Origin: Dermatemys mawii
Taxonomy: Eukaryota; Chordata; Testudines; Dermatemydidae
Assembly (NCBI GenBank): GCA_007922305.1
Contig: ML677341.1
Coordinates: 65,375,680 to 65,439,679, forward strand
DNA length: 64,000 nt
Direction of reading: 5' to 3'
The notes under the pieces were generated by a model that did no database searches, had not been told where the DNA came from, and saw only the letters and a program-made list of their open reading frames with translations. Positions 22,191-35,345 of this stretch are shown piece by piece (within the stretch, counting starts at the first letter, position 1; each line of letters opens with the position of its first letter). The position numbers were made by a program, and so were the translations under genes.

Positions 22191-23988
22191 GGGACTTAAG
22201 TCACAAATAGGTAATTAGATCTAAATAGCTTTGTGTGATCAAAATAGATCAACAGTATACATGTGTGGCCTAGGAAAAAATGAACGCACCATAATGGATT
22301 GATTTAAATGGAATTCTGAGACTGCTTTCAGCAAGTATGTCAAACACATTCTGAAGGAATTGCAAGAAGTCATATAAAGAGTGTCGGTGATGAGAGCCAG
22401 CCAACCATACATTTTCCTGCCTAGTCAAAGTCATAGCTATTTGAAAAGAAGGAACCTAAGATGAAGATTATCAACAGGTTAGAGGGAAGGACCAAGGAAC
22501 AGATTTTGATCCTTCAGAAGATTATAGCTTTTGATGAGTCATTCTAAAAAACAAAAATCAGGCAATACTGGAACAGAAAAACACTTTCATAATTAGAAAA
22601 TGCAAAGGCAATAGAATACTAAGGAAATACGTGGGTAGATAATTCTACACCATTCTCAGTGTGCGTGTGCATGCATGCATACAGAAATGCATGGGAAAAT
22701 TTGTCTAATTGAAAAGAACATGAAAGTGCACCCAGTATGAGCTGAACTTGATCTTCATCAAAGATGCTCACTACAAGATAGGGAGAAGTCACCACGCATG
22801 TAACAATGTTCATTTAATGCAAGTGCTTGGGTTGAAAGCAGACAGGAATATGGATGAGAATGGCAAACAGCCATGAGATAGATTGCATCCCAGGAAACTG
22901 GATTAAGCAACAAAGGTGTCAAATTCTCACCTCCCAGTATGAGAATGTATTTAGTTTACAAGTAGCAGTTCTAACTGCAATCTCCCATCACACAAGCCTT
23001 GGTTCTGCTGTGTACCAACATGTTTCCATGGGAGTGCTGAACAAGGGAAATAATGGTGAATGAGAATAGACACTGCCACAGAATGCTGCCGGAGCACAAG
23101 ATGATGAAAGAGTTCCCAAAGAGCCACAGCACAGAGAGTGGGTGTTTGACAACCATCTTCACCGGTCATCTCCTCACTTACATCGGACACCACCTCGAAG
23201 CCACAATAAGATGAGAAAACAGTACAAATAGGAAATCCCGCCATGAATGCAATGTACTGTTAAGTCTCAGTGCACATATGAACCCATCCATTGGTCAGCT
23301 GCCAGATGTTACTGGGAGAGCTTGTTGTTCTGACATGCTCCTGTGGACTGGGTTCCTGGTCCTGAGATATAAATAGGCATCTCTGATAGGCTCCTCATGG
23401 GAAGTGTCTCACCTCAGATCTGATCATTGGCTGTTCCTCCTTGGGATATATACACTTCTTGACCGCATTAATCTAGTATTTCATGGGCACTGTGCTGTGC
23501 AGTCTTTCCATTAGCATATTTGAAAGCTGTCCGAGGCTGCTTTAATATATATCTGCCTAATCTATCTAGGCATTTAGAGTGCACCCATCACTGTGGTGTC
23601 TGAATGCTTTTCCATTCTATTTATATATGCAAGAGAAGGTAACGTATGGCACAGTGTTGCAAGCTATGAACATGCCCTCTTTGCTATCTGCTGCATGTCT
23701 CTGGAATCTCAAAGTGTTGCACAGACACTTCAGCACTGTGGTTCAGCATAATATCATTCATGAAGGTTACACTACATTTTCTGCTACTTACTGATTCGTG
23801 TGCAATTTGGTTTCAGGTACACCCTGTGTTGGAGGGAAAGATTGGGCCTAGAGTGCATCTGTAGGATCTTGGCACTTTTGTTCAAGGTGTTTGAAACCTG
23901 AAAAGCGGATAACTCTCATCAACTGATTCGGGACCAAACATGGTGAACAAATGGGAGGTCAGAAACAAATAACATATTTTGTTCCGTG
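22191..23988. other. intergenic, no feature recognised
   Basis: Unique sequence. ORFs of 60-97 codons on both strands lack motifs. Confidence 0.4.
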
Positions 23989-24068
23989 TTTTGTGTAGCA
24001 TCTAGCATGATGACGTCCTGGTCCATGATTGGGGCTCCTAAGTATGACCACCGTACAAATAATAAACA
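23989..24068 (-). repeat. old dispersed repeat (GGGGCTCCTA family)
   Basis: Contains TAGCATCTAGCATGATG, CCTGGTCCATGATTGGGGC and a GTACAAATAATAA end. It is the opposite orientation of the repeat that frames the hAT element at 47.1 kb, and also occurs near 8.07 and 27.97 kb. Confidence 0.55.
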
Positions 24069-25880
24069 ATATGTGTGGCTATGCATTTTGGAAAAACACA
24101 CAAATCACATAAGCACAGTATAGTTTATCCTTTCTCTTTCCCCCACACCTTTCCCCCCATGCCCAAGACAATAAAGTCTTTGAGTTCCAGCATCAGACTG
24201 AAAAACGAAGCTATAGAGTGGAAAATGCTACAGGAAAATTAGGGCAGCTTCTCTTCTATGGCACACGCTCTTCATATTTTGCACCACACATTTATGCATA
24301 AACTGATTGCTTTCACTGCAAATGTGGTTTGGTTTGTTATTTTTTCCCCTCCTTGGATCATCTTTTTCCCACACCAGATTGGTACTTGCACATCTTTCTT
24401 TATGCCACAATCAAAAATAAAAAATGAAAGAGTTTAAAAAGTGAAGTTAAAAAGAGTTTTAAAAGAGTGAATCATGTTCCATGGTTACAGTCAGGTATAC
24501 AGTATGTCAAGGGCAAGCCATGGATAACATATTATATATATATATATATTGGTATGCAGCTATACTTAGGTGTTCACATACCACACTGAAATTTATTCTT
24601 CTGCATTAGATTATTATCCAATATCTAATGTTTATTCATCTTGGCATCTAATATTAAGTATACATAGATAATATAAAAATAACTGGGGGGAAGCATATTA
24701 TGATATGATTTTTCACATTTTTCCTCAAGCATGTTTCAAAGTCATATTTCATAGTTAAAGTGCAGACACAGGAAATACACTGCGATAGTACAACTCTTTT
24801 TAAAAATATTGCATTATATGTATTGTTTCCTTTATTTTTTCTTATAGATTTGAGCATTTTGGCCTAGAATTGTCAAAAGTTGCTAGTGGTTTCAAGTGTG
24901 TGCCACGAGAGGCCTGTAAGAGAGCTGATTTTCAGAGACTGGGTTGTCAGGCATCTCACAGTGGGCATCACAAAGCAATAGAATTTAACGCAAATACACA
25001 TATTTACTGTGAAATATATTTTATGTGCAAAAAGTCTAAGCATTAATTTGCAACCCTGAGGGTGAGAAACAAAGTACTCAAAAGTTAGGAAAACTTGTAA
25101 TGAAGCCAGCAGAGTCCAACTTTACCCCTGTCATTCAATTGCAGGTTAAGTGGTAGTGTCCACTACCTGACACTTCTACCATCCCAACAAATCCCTGTGG
25201 GGCAATTAAAGGTATTTGCCCACAAGGTGATGTTCAAAAAATATCATAAGCTCTGTGTAATTGGGCCAGCATGGAAGTACACCCAAAATGGCTCTCTGTA
25301 AACCTGAATACTCATTGCATACTTCTTTTGCTGAGTTTACATCAAAGGACACACCACTAATGCAAACTTGTGTTACACATATATAGTGCCTGTATCTCAA
25401 AGCATCTAGAAGCACTGTATATCTAAGATATAACAGATTACAGTATACAGATCATTTTATGCAGAACTGAAGTGAAGCAACATCTGTACTGTAACGTGGC
25501 AACTTGCACGATTGTTAAGCAATTTACTCTCTGCAACATATGTAATTTGTTACACAACCACACTGCACAGCTGTTCAAGGCAGGAAGCAGTGAATAATAC
25601 CATATTCCCTTGAAACTACAGAAGGGCAATGGTACTGTCACAGCTCTTCTGGCAAAAAGGTTGCTAATGCAGATTTTTCTGGTGAATTCTGTAAAGATTC
25701 ACTAATCTAAGCATCACGGTTATAAGGTAATTGTCAGGATACATTTTCATGCTGACTTTTCAAGTATAAATTTCGCAGTATTTATAGTAATTGCAATTCA
25801 GCAGGGTTTTGTTATAACCTCATTTAAAGAAAAGGGTGTTTAGATGTTCACCCAGCCAGGTAGAATTGGGTAAGGATCCC
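24069..25880. other. intergenic with (TA)n and small repeat
   Basis: A (TA)n run lies at 24533-24550, and a weak copy of the TCAAAAG/GATTTTCAG small repeat at about 24858-24965. The rest is unique AT-rich sequence. Confidence 0.4.
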
Positions 25881-26532
25881 TGTAGTGGGGTGGTCACCCT
25901 GCTCTGGCCCTGAAGGGGTTAAAACAGCTCTAGGAAAGGGCTTCCCCCATCAGCCTACCCTCCTGATGGGGTAGGCTGATGGGGGAAGCAGCCACAGCTG
26001 GCCCTGATAAAAGGGCTGGTAGCCAGGAGCTAAAGCAGTCTCCCTCCAGCTTTAGAGGGAGATGGACCTAGCTGTCTGAAGGAGTGAAGGGTACAGAGGA
26101 TAGAGCAGTGCTGGGGAAGGAGCAGGCTGAGGTGGGGAGCTCAGGCCTGGCGACCTCCCAGGCTGCGGCCTAATAGGAAGGTCTGGAAAGGTATTGGGCA
26201 GGGAAAGGCAGCAGGTCCAAACCCCTCTTGCCAGTGATGAGTGGTTTACAGACTGCAGTCTGCCCCAGGGAGCAGGGGCTCGATGCTGACTGGCAGTAGC
26301 CACTGAGGCAAGGTGGGGATAGAAGGCTGGGGGTTCCCCTGAGAGGGGGGACTGTGTGGGGTTACTGCTGGGGCAGAACCACAAGGAAAAGGGCATCGGG
26401 GTTTGGGAGGGACACAGGGCCAGTGACAGGTGAGACACTGGCCTGCAGAGGGTGTTTCAAGGCTGGTGCCAAGAGCTAATTCCTGGACAACCAGCAGGAG
26501 GTGCTGCGCTAGTGAGTCTTAGCATTGCTACA
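25881..26532. mobile_element. solo LTR of an endogenous retrovirus-type element
   Basis: 652 bases starting TGTAGTGGGG and ending GCTACA, with TGTAG/CTACA inverted ends. Flanks ATCCC and AGCCC form a 5-bp target duplication with one change. A TATA-like CTGATAAAAGGGC lies at about 26003-26015. It is GC-rich relative to its neighbours. No internal viral sequence is present, so this is a solo LTR or related non-autonomous element. Confidence 0.7.
25940..25989. repeat. perfect 21-bp inverted repeat in the LTR
   Basis: The left arm 25940-25960 is exactly complementary to 25969-25989, with an 8-base loop. It would form a strong stem-loop upstream of the TATA-like site. Confidence 0.9.
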
Positions 26533-27145
26533 AGCCCCTTAATGAACCTTTCCTCAGTCTAGACCCTGATTATGTCAAAATTCCAGATGTTGTCAGAGCG
26601 GTAACTTTATGATAATCTATAAAAATATTTATATAAAAAACATTGCACGTTTTTGCTTCATGCAGGTCAGAGATTTTATCTTTGGAAAACTATCTGTAAG
26701 CACGTCTGTTACTTATTTCCTGCCTTGACTCTGTATCTGAGTTTCAAAGTGTGGGTAAATGAAAGAGTGAGCAATACATTGTTAAAGCATGTATCTATTG
26801 AAACATGTTGGCTCAACTGTTAGCATGCCTTCACCCAAAAGAGAAAAGCTTTGAGCCACACTCTGCCCTTAGTTACATGGGTGAAATTCTTACTGCAGTC
26901 AGGGGAAGGGGAGAGGGTCACACCCAAATAAGAGAGCAGAATACAGAAAGGAACTTTGTTCAAAAGAAGAGTTCAGCAACTAAAGTTACATGATAACACA
27001 TTTAATATTTCACTTTGGATTATATTTAAAAAAATTGGCCAATTATTTAGCAATTAGGATCATATATTTACTGCAGTGAACTTGAGATTCTTCCTTTCTT
27101 CAGTAAGTAAAAGAAAGGCTGCCTATTTAAAGCTTGCTGTCTGTA
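26533..27145. other. intergenic, no feature recognised
   Basis: Unique AT-rich sequence. Confidence 0.4.
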
Positions 27146-27262
27146 ATATAGCTATACCCGTGTCAATCCCAGGATATTAGAGAGCCCGGGGGGGGGGGGC
27201 GGGGATGAGGTAATGTCTTTTATTGGTCCAATGAAAAATATTACCTCACCCACCTTGTCTAT
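27146..27262. mobile_element. fold-back element, short copy (copy 1 of 4)
   Basis: The left arm carries CCCAGGATATTAGAGAG and ATGAGGTAATGTCTTTTATTGG. The right arm is its reverse complement, AATATTACCTCACCCACC. It is interrupted by a G11-type run. Same family as 43668, 55604 and 61233. Confidence 0.7.
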
Positions 27263-29040
27263 TTGAAACCTGACCTATATAACCTGGATGTCAAAATATG
27301 CTCTAATTCCCCTTTTATTTTTCTTAAATTTAATCTAACATGTCAAGAATGAGTATAACATAAATAAGTATAAATGTCAGCCAGCTGTAGATTAGTTCTG
27401 ACATGCTTTGCAGGGGAGATGAAAACAGGTCTCATTTGTATAAACTGAAAAGCGTTGATGTATACTATGCAAAGCAAATTCTATCACTTTCATAAGGCTC
27501 CCTATTTTTCAGTCAAAAATTCTATAACTCTGTAGAGAAGCCAAACAAACTGTATCTTTTCAGTTTCTAGATCACAGATAACGTTCACTGAACGGAACTT
27601 GGATTTACAGACTTGGAAAATCTTCACACCCAATTCTAATAGTTCTAACACCTTTCACGAGGACTAAATTCCCTTTTTCAAAATGTGGTAATCTAAGCAG
27701 GTGTAGGTGTTCAATTTCAAGTCAGCTTCATGCATTTTTTTACACTGCATGAAAATATGTTACTTTCAGTCCTTGATTGCATAAAAAGTAGCAGAGTTGT
27801 GATAAGTGGGAGGATAACAGCTCAGTTTTGGAGAGCAGTGGCTAGGTGCCAAGGGCATAAGGAAAATGTACATTAGGGTGATTGAAGCCACTTGAACTTT
27901 GATCGCAGAATATAACCACCAGCAGCAATTATAACTTTAATAAGAATCAAGCTATAGCTCTGTACAAATAATCTGTGATTTATATTGCAGTAGTGCTTGC
28001 AGAGTGCTAGACACTGTACAAACATGTAGAAAAGTGAGGTCCCTGCTCCAGCAGCAAAATTTGGATCTGAATCCAAATTCACACTGCAAACTCCTCACAG
28101 AGCTTGGGGCTCTGTGGATCCAGAAACTGGGTTTACAACCATTTCTCATTTTGAGCAAGAGTCTACTTACAGTTTGGGGCTTTGGCCATTAATGACGCTA
28201 GTTCATTTTCCAGACTCCGGTGCCTCCATTTTCCACGTTCAGGGCAGGCGGGAAAAGCTTTAATTCAATTGACAAATTCATAATCATTGTATTTTCTACA
28301 TTTATCCATTTTCCTACAAGAAAATGTATCTGCCACTTGCCCACTGCCTTGCTCCATTGATGTAATACTGCCGTTGTATCGTTCAGCCAGATCCAATCCC
28401 AAGTCTGCTTCTGCTTTTCACATTCTATGTTCCATGATGGAACTGTGATTCCAGTGTAATCTGTGGAACACAGTACAGATTACTTTAGTACTTGCACACC
28501 ACTATCATCCTTTTTCTGTGAAAAATGCCTTGAAATAGTCTTTTAATTAAAAATCCAAATCTTTGATCAATTTTTGTAGCATGTTGATTTACAAAAATAT
28601 GGAATTTGTATTACACTGCTGTCACCCAAATTTCATCAGAACTCTAGAAGTAATTGGCTGTGCATGCAAGACAACTGTACATTATTGTACATTATATGGA
28701 TATTTTTACATAGATTTTTTTCTTGAGCATTTGACCTACTATGTGTTGTTTTAATGGGATTGCTAATCTTCTGTGCAAAATGCTTTAACCAGGTCAGGCA
28801 ATCAAAAATAAGTGCAGTGTCTAAGAAATATTAATATTAATTAGTCATATTCTACTCAGCCTTCCTGCAGAATTGCCTTTGATTTAACTAACTATGTTGA
28901 ACTAAATTCAGCTCTGGCACTAGTAGGTGCAACTCCCATTGAGTTAAGAGGACTTGCCTCTGATTGTAGTAGGGCTGAATTTGGCACTTGAAGAAGACCT
29001 ATTAATTGTTGAATAAGATCTATGGGGCTTCACAGGCACT
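27263..29040. other. intergenic with old repeat fragments
   Basis: A GAGTGCTAGACACTGTACAA repeat fragment lies at about 27975-28035. A mirror-like GTGCAACTCCCATTGAGTT fragment, like other ancient amniote repeats, lies at about 28895-28985. The rest is unique. Confidence 0.4.
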
Positions 29041-29170
29041 CAAATAAAAACACAAAAATGGCCATAATGGTCCATGTAGCCCAGTATCCTGTTTGGACAG
29101 TGGGCTGTGCTAAATGCTTCAGAGGGAATGAACAGAACAGGACAATTTCAAGTGACCCATCTCCTGTCAT
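29041..29170 (-). mobile_element. CR1/L3 LINE 3' tail
   Basis: Reverse complement of the same tail seen at 16200-16376: ATGGCCATAATGGTCCATG, AGCCCAGTATCCTG, then TTCAGAGGGAATGAACAGA. No coding part is present. Confidence 0.75.
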
Positions 29171-29194
29171 TCAATCCTAGCAACTGATGTGGGA

Positions 29195-29386
29195 TGCGAG
29201 AAGCTGCAGCCAGCACATCCTTTGCCCAAGCTACTTCCCACAGCCCGCATTGGCTGCGGTTTGCTACTCTAGGCCAATAGGAGCTGCAATCAGCCAAATC
29301 TGTAGATATGGCTGGTAAACAAACTGGCCCAGCGCACCAACGGGGTTTCCCTGGTGGGCTGCATGCCAAAGATTGCCGAACCCTGG
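29195..29386. mobile_element. hAT-type element, one end only
   Basis: Ends with GCCAAAGATTGCCGAACCCTGG, the inverted form of a CCAGGG-TCGGCAA hAT terminus common in turtles. The opposite terminus was not found, so it is truncated. It abuts the CR1 tail. Confidence 0.5.
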
Positions 29387-31488
29387 TCTATACATAGTGC
29401 CAGTTGTGTCACCCACCATCACCTTTCACTCAGACCTGCAGTCTTGCTGCTGTCTGTGAGCATTGCTCTCAGGCAGTGGCAGTAAGGCAGTCTAGATGAA
29501 TGAGGGAAATCTGCTCAGTGCATGGTGGAGAGGGGATGAGGATGAGCAACGAGTCCCATTATCTCTGTTTATAGATGTTGCATTTGAAGCCTAGCATTCT
29601 GAGCTGTTCGTGTGTGCATCCCATCATCTTGGTTTAAATGACGAATATGTCATGTCAGGAAGAAAGGGAGAATTATTGTTTCAAATGTTTATTACAAAGG
29701 ACAGCTATTGTTTGTTAATCTTTTTCCATTACTTGATTATACATTTTGACTATTTTCTTCCTGTGCCTCCTTTCAGGGCATCATGGACACAGACACTTAA
29801 ACCACAGAAGATCAACTTAATCCTCAGGTATTGTCCGAAGAATGGGTTCAGATAGTCTTATTCCAGATGAACCACAGACAAACACAAGATGCCTACAGGC
29901 AAAACCAGAAGTGGTAATTATCTTTTTACAAGAGTTGATAATATTTTAGCTGATCCATACACTAAATTAAAACCCTATTCTTTCATTAGATTAAGCTCGT
30001 ACTCCCTTTTATTTCCTGACTAAAAAGATAGTGTAGTGGGAATTCTGGAGTTACTCCAGGTCTTGATTATAGGGGGTGAAATCCTGGCTCTGTTGAAGTT
30101 GATGGCAAAACTCCTTTTGATTTGAATGGGGCCAGGGATTCTAGCTAACAAGAAAATGGAGGTATGTTGTTTTGGTTCTGGATCACTCTACAATCTTCAA
30201 GAACTAGAATGATGTGGCGAGAATGTGTCCAATGCAGGAGCTCAGAGTTTCAGTCTCAAGCTTTAATAAGTTCTAAGTCCACTAGAAATAGCAGGAAATG
30301 GCTTGGTATGCCCCCTCACATCACTAGATTGAGAGAAACTCAGCTATCTGACATGCCAAGTCAAATGAGCACATTCAGAACACTTATATCAGTTCAGGGA
30401 GGGCAACTTAAAACCATGCTACTTCAAGCCATCCAGTCACACTAGCCTAGTCCAACTGCATAAAGGGAATACTTATGGTTTATGACTACAGCTGGGCAAG
30501 AAATTGCATATTGTTTCTTCAAGAATTGAGTTTTGTTTTTAATACCAACATCACCTACTAAGTTATTCACAAATGTATTCAGCCAATTATCAGTCCAGTT
30601 CTAGATCTGGGCAACTAATTTAAAAGATATGTTAGCTATAATAATTTATTTATAAAGCATTTTGAAATACCTCTTTCCTTAGCAAAGGCAGTGTATTGTG
30701 GGATGTTTTGTTTGTTTGTGGTTCTTTCTGAGGGGGTGGCGGCTTTGACAAAAAGCTGTGTCAGGGTGCTCCACTTACAGAACAGCTAAACCAGCAAAGA
30801 GCAACCATAAACATTTACTAGATTAAAAACTGAAAGCGCACATCAGCAGCATTTGTGCCCTGGGTTTATTTGGTTTTTTTGTGAACATTCAAGTGAGAAA
30901 AAATTTGTTTGCAGCACAGTTGATGGCTAGGGAAATTGTTGAAAATACATATTTGTGGTGTGAATACTAATTCAAATATATATCTACATCTACCCAAGTA
31001 CTTATGCCAGTAATATAAACAAGGCCATCTGGAAAGCTGTGTGAGTGTAAGGGAGTCACCCAAATCCGTTAGCAGAGTTATTAGCCTGCTATTTAGATGA
31101 CTAGTTGCATGGTCCAAATTACTGAATATTCATAGCATTAGCTGCAGCAAATAGTTGGGGAGTAATCTGTTGACTGAAACATGTCAATATAAACCATATA
31201 CTGAATAATTTGAAATCAATAAATTCACAGATATTTACATGTGTTGTTCATTAGCTAACATAAAGAGGGGTGGTTGTTTGTAGTTAGTAATTCACCCTGG
31301 CCTAGTCCAAAAAGAGAAGGAATTTACTGTCAAAGTGGAAAGATGTCAGAATAGCTGCCTGGCCTGTCCATAGTTTAGGCTACATGGCATTGCTAAGTCA
31401 GCTTGGCTGAATATGCCCTCAGAAATTCAGAATTCGAAGAAGGGCCATTTAGATCTACATTCTAACACTCAAATCATGTTAGCTAGAG
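29387..31488. other. intergenic, ancient repeat remnants
   Basis: About 30075-30145 has a GAAATCCTGGC ... GGGGCCAGGGATT palindromic old repeat. The rest is unique sequence with short ORFs only. Confidence 0.4.
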
Positions 31489-32085
31489 CAATGGTTCTCA
31501 AACTGTAGTCCGCGGACTCCATTCAGATGGTCTGCACACCTACACGGCTACACATGAGAGAATGAAGGGCCGCCCACCTAATTAGTGGAACTGCATAGCT
31601 GTAGCTTCACTAATTAGGTGCCTGGACCCTGGAGAAGATGCACAGTTAAGGTGAGGTGGTGGCCTTGGTAGGAATATGAGGTAGGTTGGTGGGGGTGAGA
31701 AGAGGGAGTGGGAGGAATTTGGGATGTGCAAGGCTTCAGTGGCCAGAGAGAGAGGCAACCTTCCTCAGCTCCAGGGCTGCTGCTGCCAGGGAGAGATGGC
31801 CCTCCTTCCCAGCCCCAGCTTGGGGTCTGTCACGGTGTGGGAGAGAGGGCACATCCATCGCATTGGAAACGTAAGTCTGCTGATATTAAAATATGAGTTG
31901 TGTGCTTTTATTTGTAGACCAAAAAAACCTTAATTATTTTTTTTTATATAGTGCTTTTATCCAAAGTACTTTTCAGTAGTTAGCTAATGGTACAAACAAC
32001 ATTTGGAAAGATCATTAAGTGATCCGCCAAGACCCTCAGCAATTTTCAAGTGGTCTTCAAAAAAAAAAAAGTTTGAGAATCACTG
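31489..32085. mobile_element. non-autonomous hAT-type element
   Basis: Termini CAATGGTTCTCAAAC and GTTTGAGAATCACTG are inverted repeats of hAT type. Flanks AGCTAGAG (31481-31488) and AGTTAGAA (32086-32093) form an 8-bp target duplication with 2 changes. The 597-base interior has GC-rich short ORFs but no transposase. Confidence 0.8.
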
Positions 32086-32093
32086 AGTTAGAA

Positions 32094-32689
32094 CTTTAGC
32101 CCACATCAGCCTTGATTTGGAAAACCCAACAGGGTAAGACCAGAGAAGAGGGGAGCAGGTTCCAATCAGTTTTCCCCATACAAAATTCTATTGTGTGTGT
32201 GTGTGTAGGTAGGTGGTGGTTGTTGGGACAGACAGATTTATCCCTACAGAATGGGCAATGGATTCAGCTCTCAAACTCTGCTGCAGGTCCATCTACATGG
32301 AAATATTGTGTCTTTCTGCAGGCTCCTGGCTCCCTGTACCCCTCTCTCAGTCCCATCACACAGTTCCACATCCTTGCCAGCAAATACCCATCTTGATTGA
32401 TAGTTCCACAGTGAGGAGAGGCTCGGATTTCCCCTGAGGTTGCTGAGGGGAAAATGCAGGTATATCCTGCTCCATCTCTCTTTTCCTTACAAATGGTTCT
32501 CCTGGGTGTCAGCAGTGTGAATCCCAGAGACACAATCCAGCCCTATATTTACACACCATTCCTTCTAGCAGGGCAATCATATGGTCTCCCTGGCCAGTGT
32601 TGAAAGGGGTAAGGCATGTTGTGGTTTTAGGCAGGAACAATAAATAACAGGAACCTGTGAAGGATGACTTTCACCAGCATGGCTACCTA
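32094..32689. other. intergenic, GT microsatellite
   Basis: A (GT)n run lies at about 32190-32210. No gene is supported. Confidence 0.35.
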
Positions 32690-33420
32690 ATGGTCAGGCA
32701 GGGATGTGGGAGATAGTCCCCGTCCCTGGCATCTCCCCTTTTTTCTATAACTCCATCCTGTGGGATCTGTTCCTTTTTTTGAAACTCAGCCCTGCGGCTG
32801 GGTTATGCTTTTGCAGTATACAAAAAAAAAAAATAAGAGTTTAATAACAGAGAAGTCTTCTAGAGCTTCAGAGCTTTCTCCTTAGCTTTGGGTTATAGGG
32901 TCTAGAGTCTAGACCCTTGTGTATTCACGGCCTTCCCCAGCTGGAAAGAATCCTATTGTTGTCCCATCTTTAGAGGTTGGTAGGGGGACCCAGGCCCACC
33001 CTCTCCACCAGGTTCCAATCCAGGGCTCAATGGTAGGCAGCTAAGACCTGCACTTTGGGTTGCTACATAGCTGCCTCTCTGTATCACTTCCTACTTGCGT
33101 TTCCCAATTTCCCCACAGGGTAAATTAAAGAACTGAACCAGTAATAAAGTTTCTGACTTCCCCAGACAGTCACCACTCCCTCTTTTGCAGGCTTGTTCAG
33201 GTCAGCACAATCAGGTCTCAACAAGAGCACCTAGAGCTTCCCCAGAGCAGAGGTCTATCCTTCTGCTGCTTGCTCCCCCTTCTAAACTCCGCCTCCAGTT
33301 TGTTCAGGCTTTGCAGGTGCAGCTGGTCAGGTGGGGCTGCCTGGCTCCAGAGGCGTTCCTTAGCCCCTTATTCTCCAGTGTAGGGTTGTAAACCACCCCC
33401 CACCACAGAAACCCTTCCCC
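32690..33420. mobile_element. possible degraded LTR or other dispersed repeat
   Basis: GC-richer block including AGTTTAATAACAGAGAAGTC and CAGGTTCCAATCCAGGGC, which resembles turtle retroelement LTR sequence from memory. Termini and target duplication were not found. Tentative. Confidence 0.3.
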
Positions 33421-33827
33421 TACATACCAAATGAATTTGTAAACAGATTTATAGTAGGGTGGTTCATCCTGCTCGAAAAAGTTGTGTTCATGTATGCTGT
33501 GACTAGCACAGTCTGATCCCCAGTGCAGACAGGGTCTCTGAAACTCGTGAGAGGGAACATCTAGTGATTCTTCCCAGATACACTGACTGCACACCCACAG
33601 AATGAGGCAAAACAAGTTCCTTCTCACTACTAGGCTTTGAAGTAAATAGACTGACACTCTGTTACTTGCATGTTTAAAAGTCACCGGAAAAGTGCTCTTG
33701 GGATTGCTGTAGTGGGCGGGGAGGGGCACAGTTCTGGCTTGTGACTCAATCTGGGTGAATCTCTTCTGTTCACAGGGATTTTTAACTCTCCATGGTTAGA
33801 ATAATTCCCTCAGAGCATTTCAATTTA
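33421..33827. other. spacer, no feature recognised
   Basis: Unique sequence. The 141-codon minus ORF here (33304-33729) has no motif. Confidence 0.3.
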
Positions 33828-34129
33828 CAGTAGACTCTCGATTATCCAGGATTGGGTTAACCAGAAAGTGGATTAACCAGGATGTAAAAAAAAAAAAAAT
33901 ATGCGTAACTCGCAGGGCCGGCTCTGGCTTTGTTGCTGCCTCAAGCACACAAAAAAAAACCCCACCAGGGCACAGGGCAGCCAGTGAACCAACATCCCCT
34001 CCCCGTGCTGCAGGGTGACTGGTGAACCAACCCCCACTCCCCATATTTCCTATGGATGGTGATTATCCAGGATTTTATTAACCAGAATTAATTTTTTCCC
34101 TATCATCCTGGATAATCAAGAGTCTACTG
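33828..34129. mobile_element. pogo/Tigger-like MITE (Tc1/mariner superfamily)
   Basis: 302 bases with CAGTAGACTCTCGATTATCC at one end and GATAATCAAGAGTCTACTG at the other as near-perfect inverted repeats. TA dinucleotides flank both sides (33826-33827 and 34130-34131). A second ATTATCCAGGATTTTATTAACC block lies inside near the right end. No transposase is present. Confidence 0.85.
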
Positions 34130-34131
34130 TA

Positions 34132-35255
34132 AATCTAGAGGAGCAGAGCACGATCCTGCAGCATGGATTCACATGGCATAGAAGCTAATGGGGACAGGCT
34201 ACCCCTCTCAGGGTTGCCTGATTAGGCCCAAGAGCCAACATTTAAAATATGTGTCTATTTTGTTTTTTGCTGTTGTTTTTTTTTTCTTTTCAAAAGGGAA
34301 AAGCAGCTGCCAATTTCTTTTTATTTAAAAGGGGGAAAATACTCTCTGAAAAAAAAGTCAAGAGATGTAATTGTTACTACATTGGCATTGAATCAACATA
34401 GCTTTTGAAGTATTTTTTAGCTTTATTTAGGATCAGCATGGAAATGTATTTCATAAAAGCTCCTTGAACTTTTGGACGTGTTTTGTTTTTTGGAGTGGGA
34501 ACGGGAGGGATAATGGGCATGCAAAACATCACCTAATCCATATAGGCTCAATGGATGAGTTAATTAATTTCTTAGACCCTCTAGTCTTCATGACCCTATT
34601 ATGAGATGCTTATGTTGCTGGTCAGGTCAGAACTTGTTCACAGAGCCAAGTGTCAATTTTCTACTTACAGATTATGTTGGCAGGAGTCAGTCTGTCTGCT
34701 TACACAGGATGTGTCTTTATCCTTGACCTGCATTATTCCAAGAGCTCTTTATTGTAGAAATGAGGAGTTAGACTCTTAAAGAATTTACAGACTTGGTTGA
34801 TTAGTAGAATAAAAACCAACCTCTGATTAGTTCTGCCCTCCACAATAAGTGTCCCTACAGTAACAGAAAAATAACACGCTTCTTCAATGAAATGAATAAA
34901 GTATAATGTACTCATTCTAACTCAACAAAAATGGGGAAAGTGCTCTTATTGCAAAGGCATATATTGACAAAAAATATACAAAAAATTAGCTAAGTGCTAT
35001 ATTACCCATAGGAATTATAAGAATGAATAGGATGGATAACCAGTGGCCTATGGCACTCTTCTGTATTGTGAAATAACCTAGTTCCATTCTTCCTTTAAAA
35101 ACCTGCTCAAGAGCCTACAGTGTCTGAGGACATCGAAGCCATAATGAAAGGAGTCAAGGAAGCCTCTCAGTACTGGGGATTTGTTGTGATAATTTGGCAA
35201 TTTCCTTTGTAGCCCACATAGAATAGGATGTACAGAAATGGTTATTGCCAGTTTC
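34132..35255. other. intergenic, no feature recognised
   Basis: AT-rich unique sequence. Confidence 0.4.
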
Positions 35256-35345
35256 ATTGAATCATAGACGATTAGAGTTGGAAGAGACTCAGGAGGTCAT
35301 CCAGTCCAACCTCATGCTCAGGGCAGGATCAACCACAGTTTCTTG
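35256..35345 (-). mobile_element. CR1 LINE 3' end fragment
   Basis: GAATCATAGACGATTAGAG, then GGTCATCCAGTCCAACCTC: the reverse strand of the classic bird/reptile CR1 terminus with its ATTCTATGATTC-type tail. Confidence 0.8.

Noticed and set aside
33304..33729. A 141-codon minus-strand ORF
   Set aside because: No domain, no splice or promoter context, and it overlaps probable repeat sequence.
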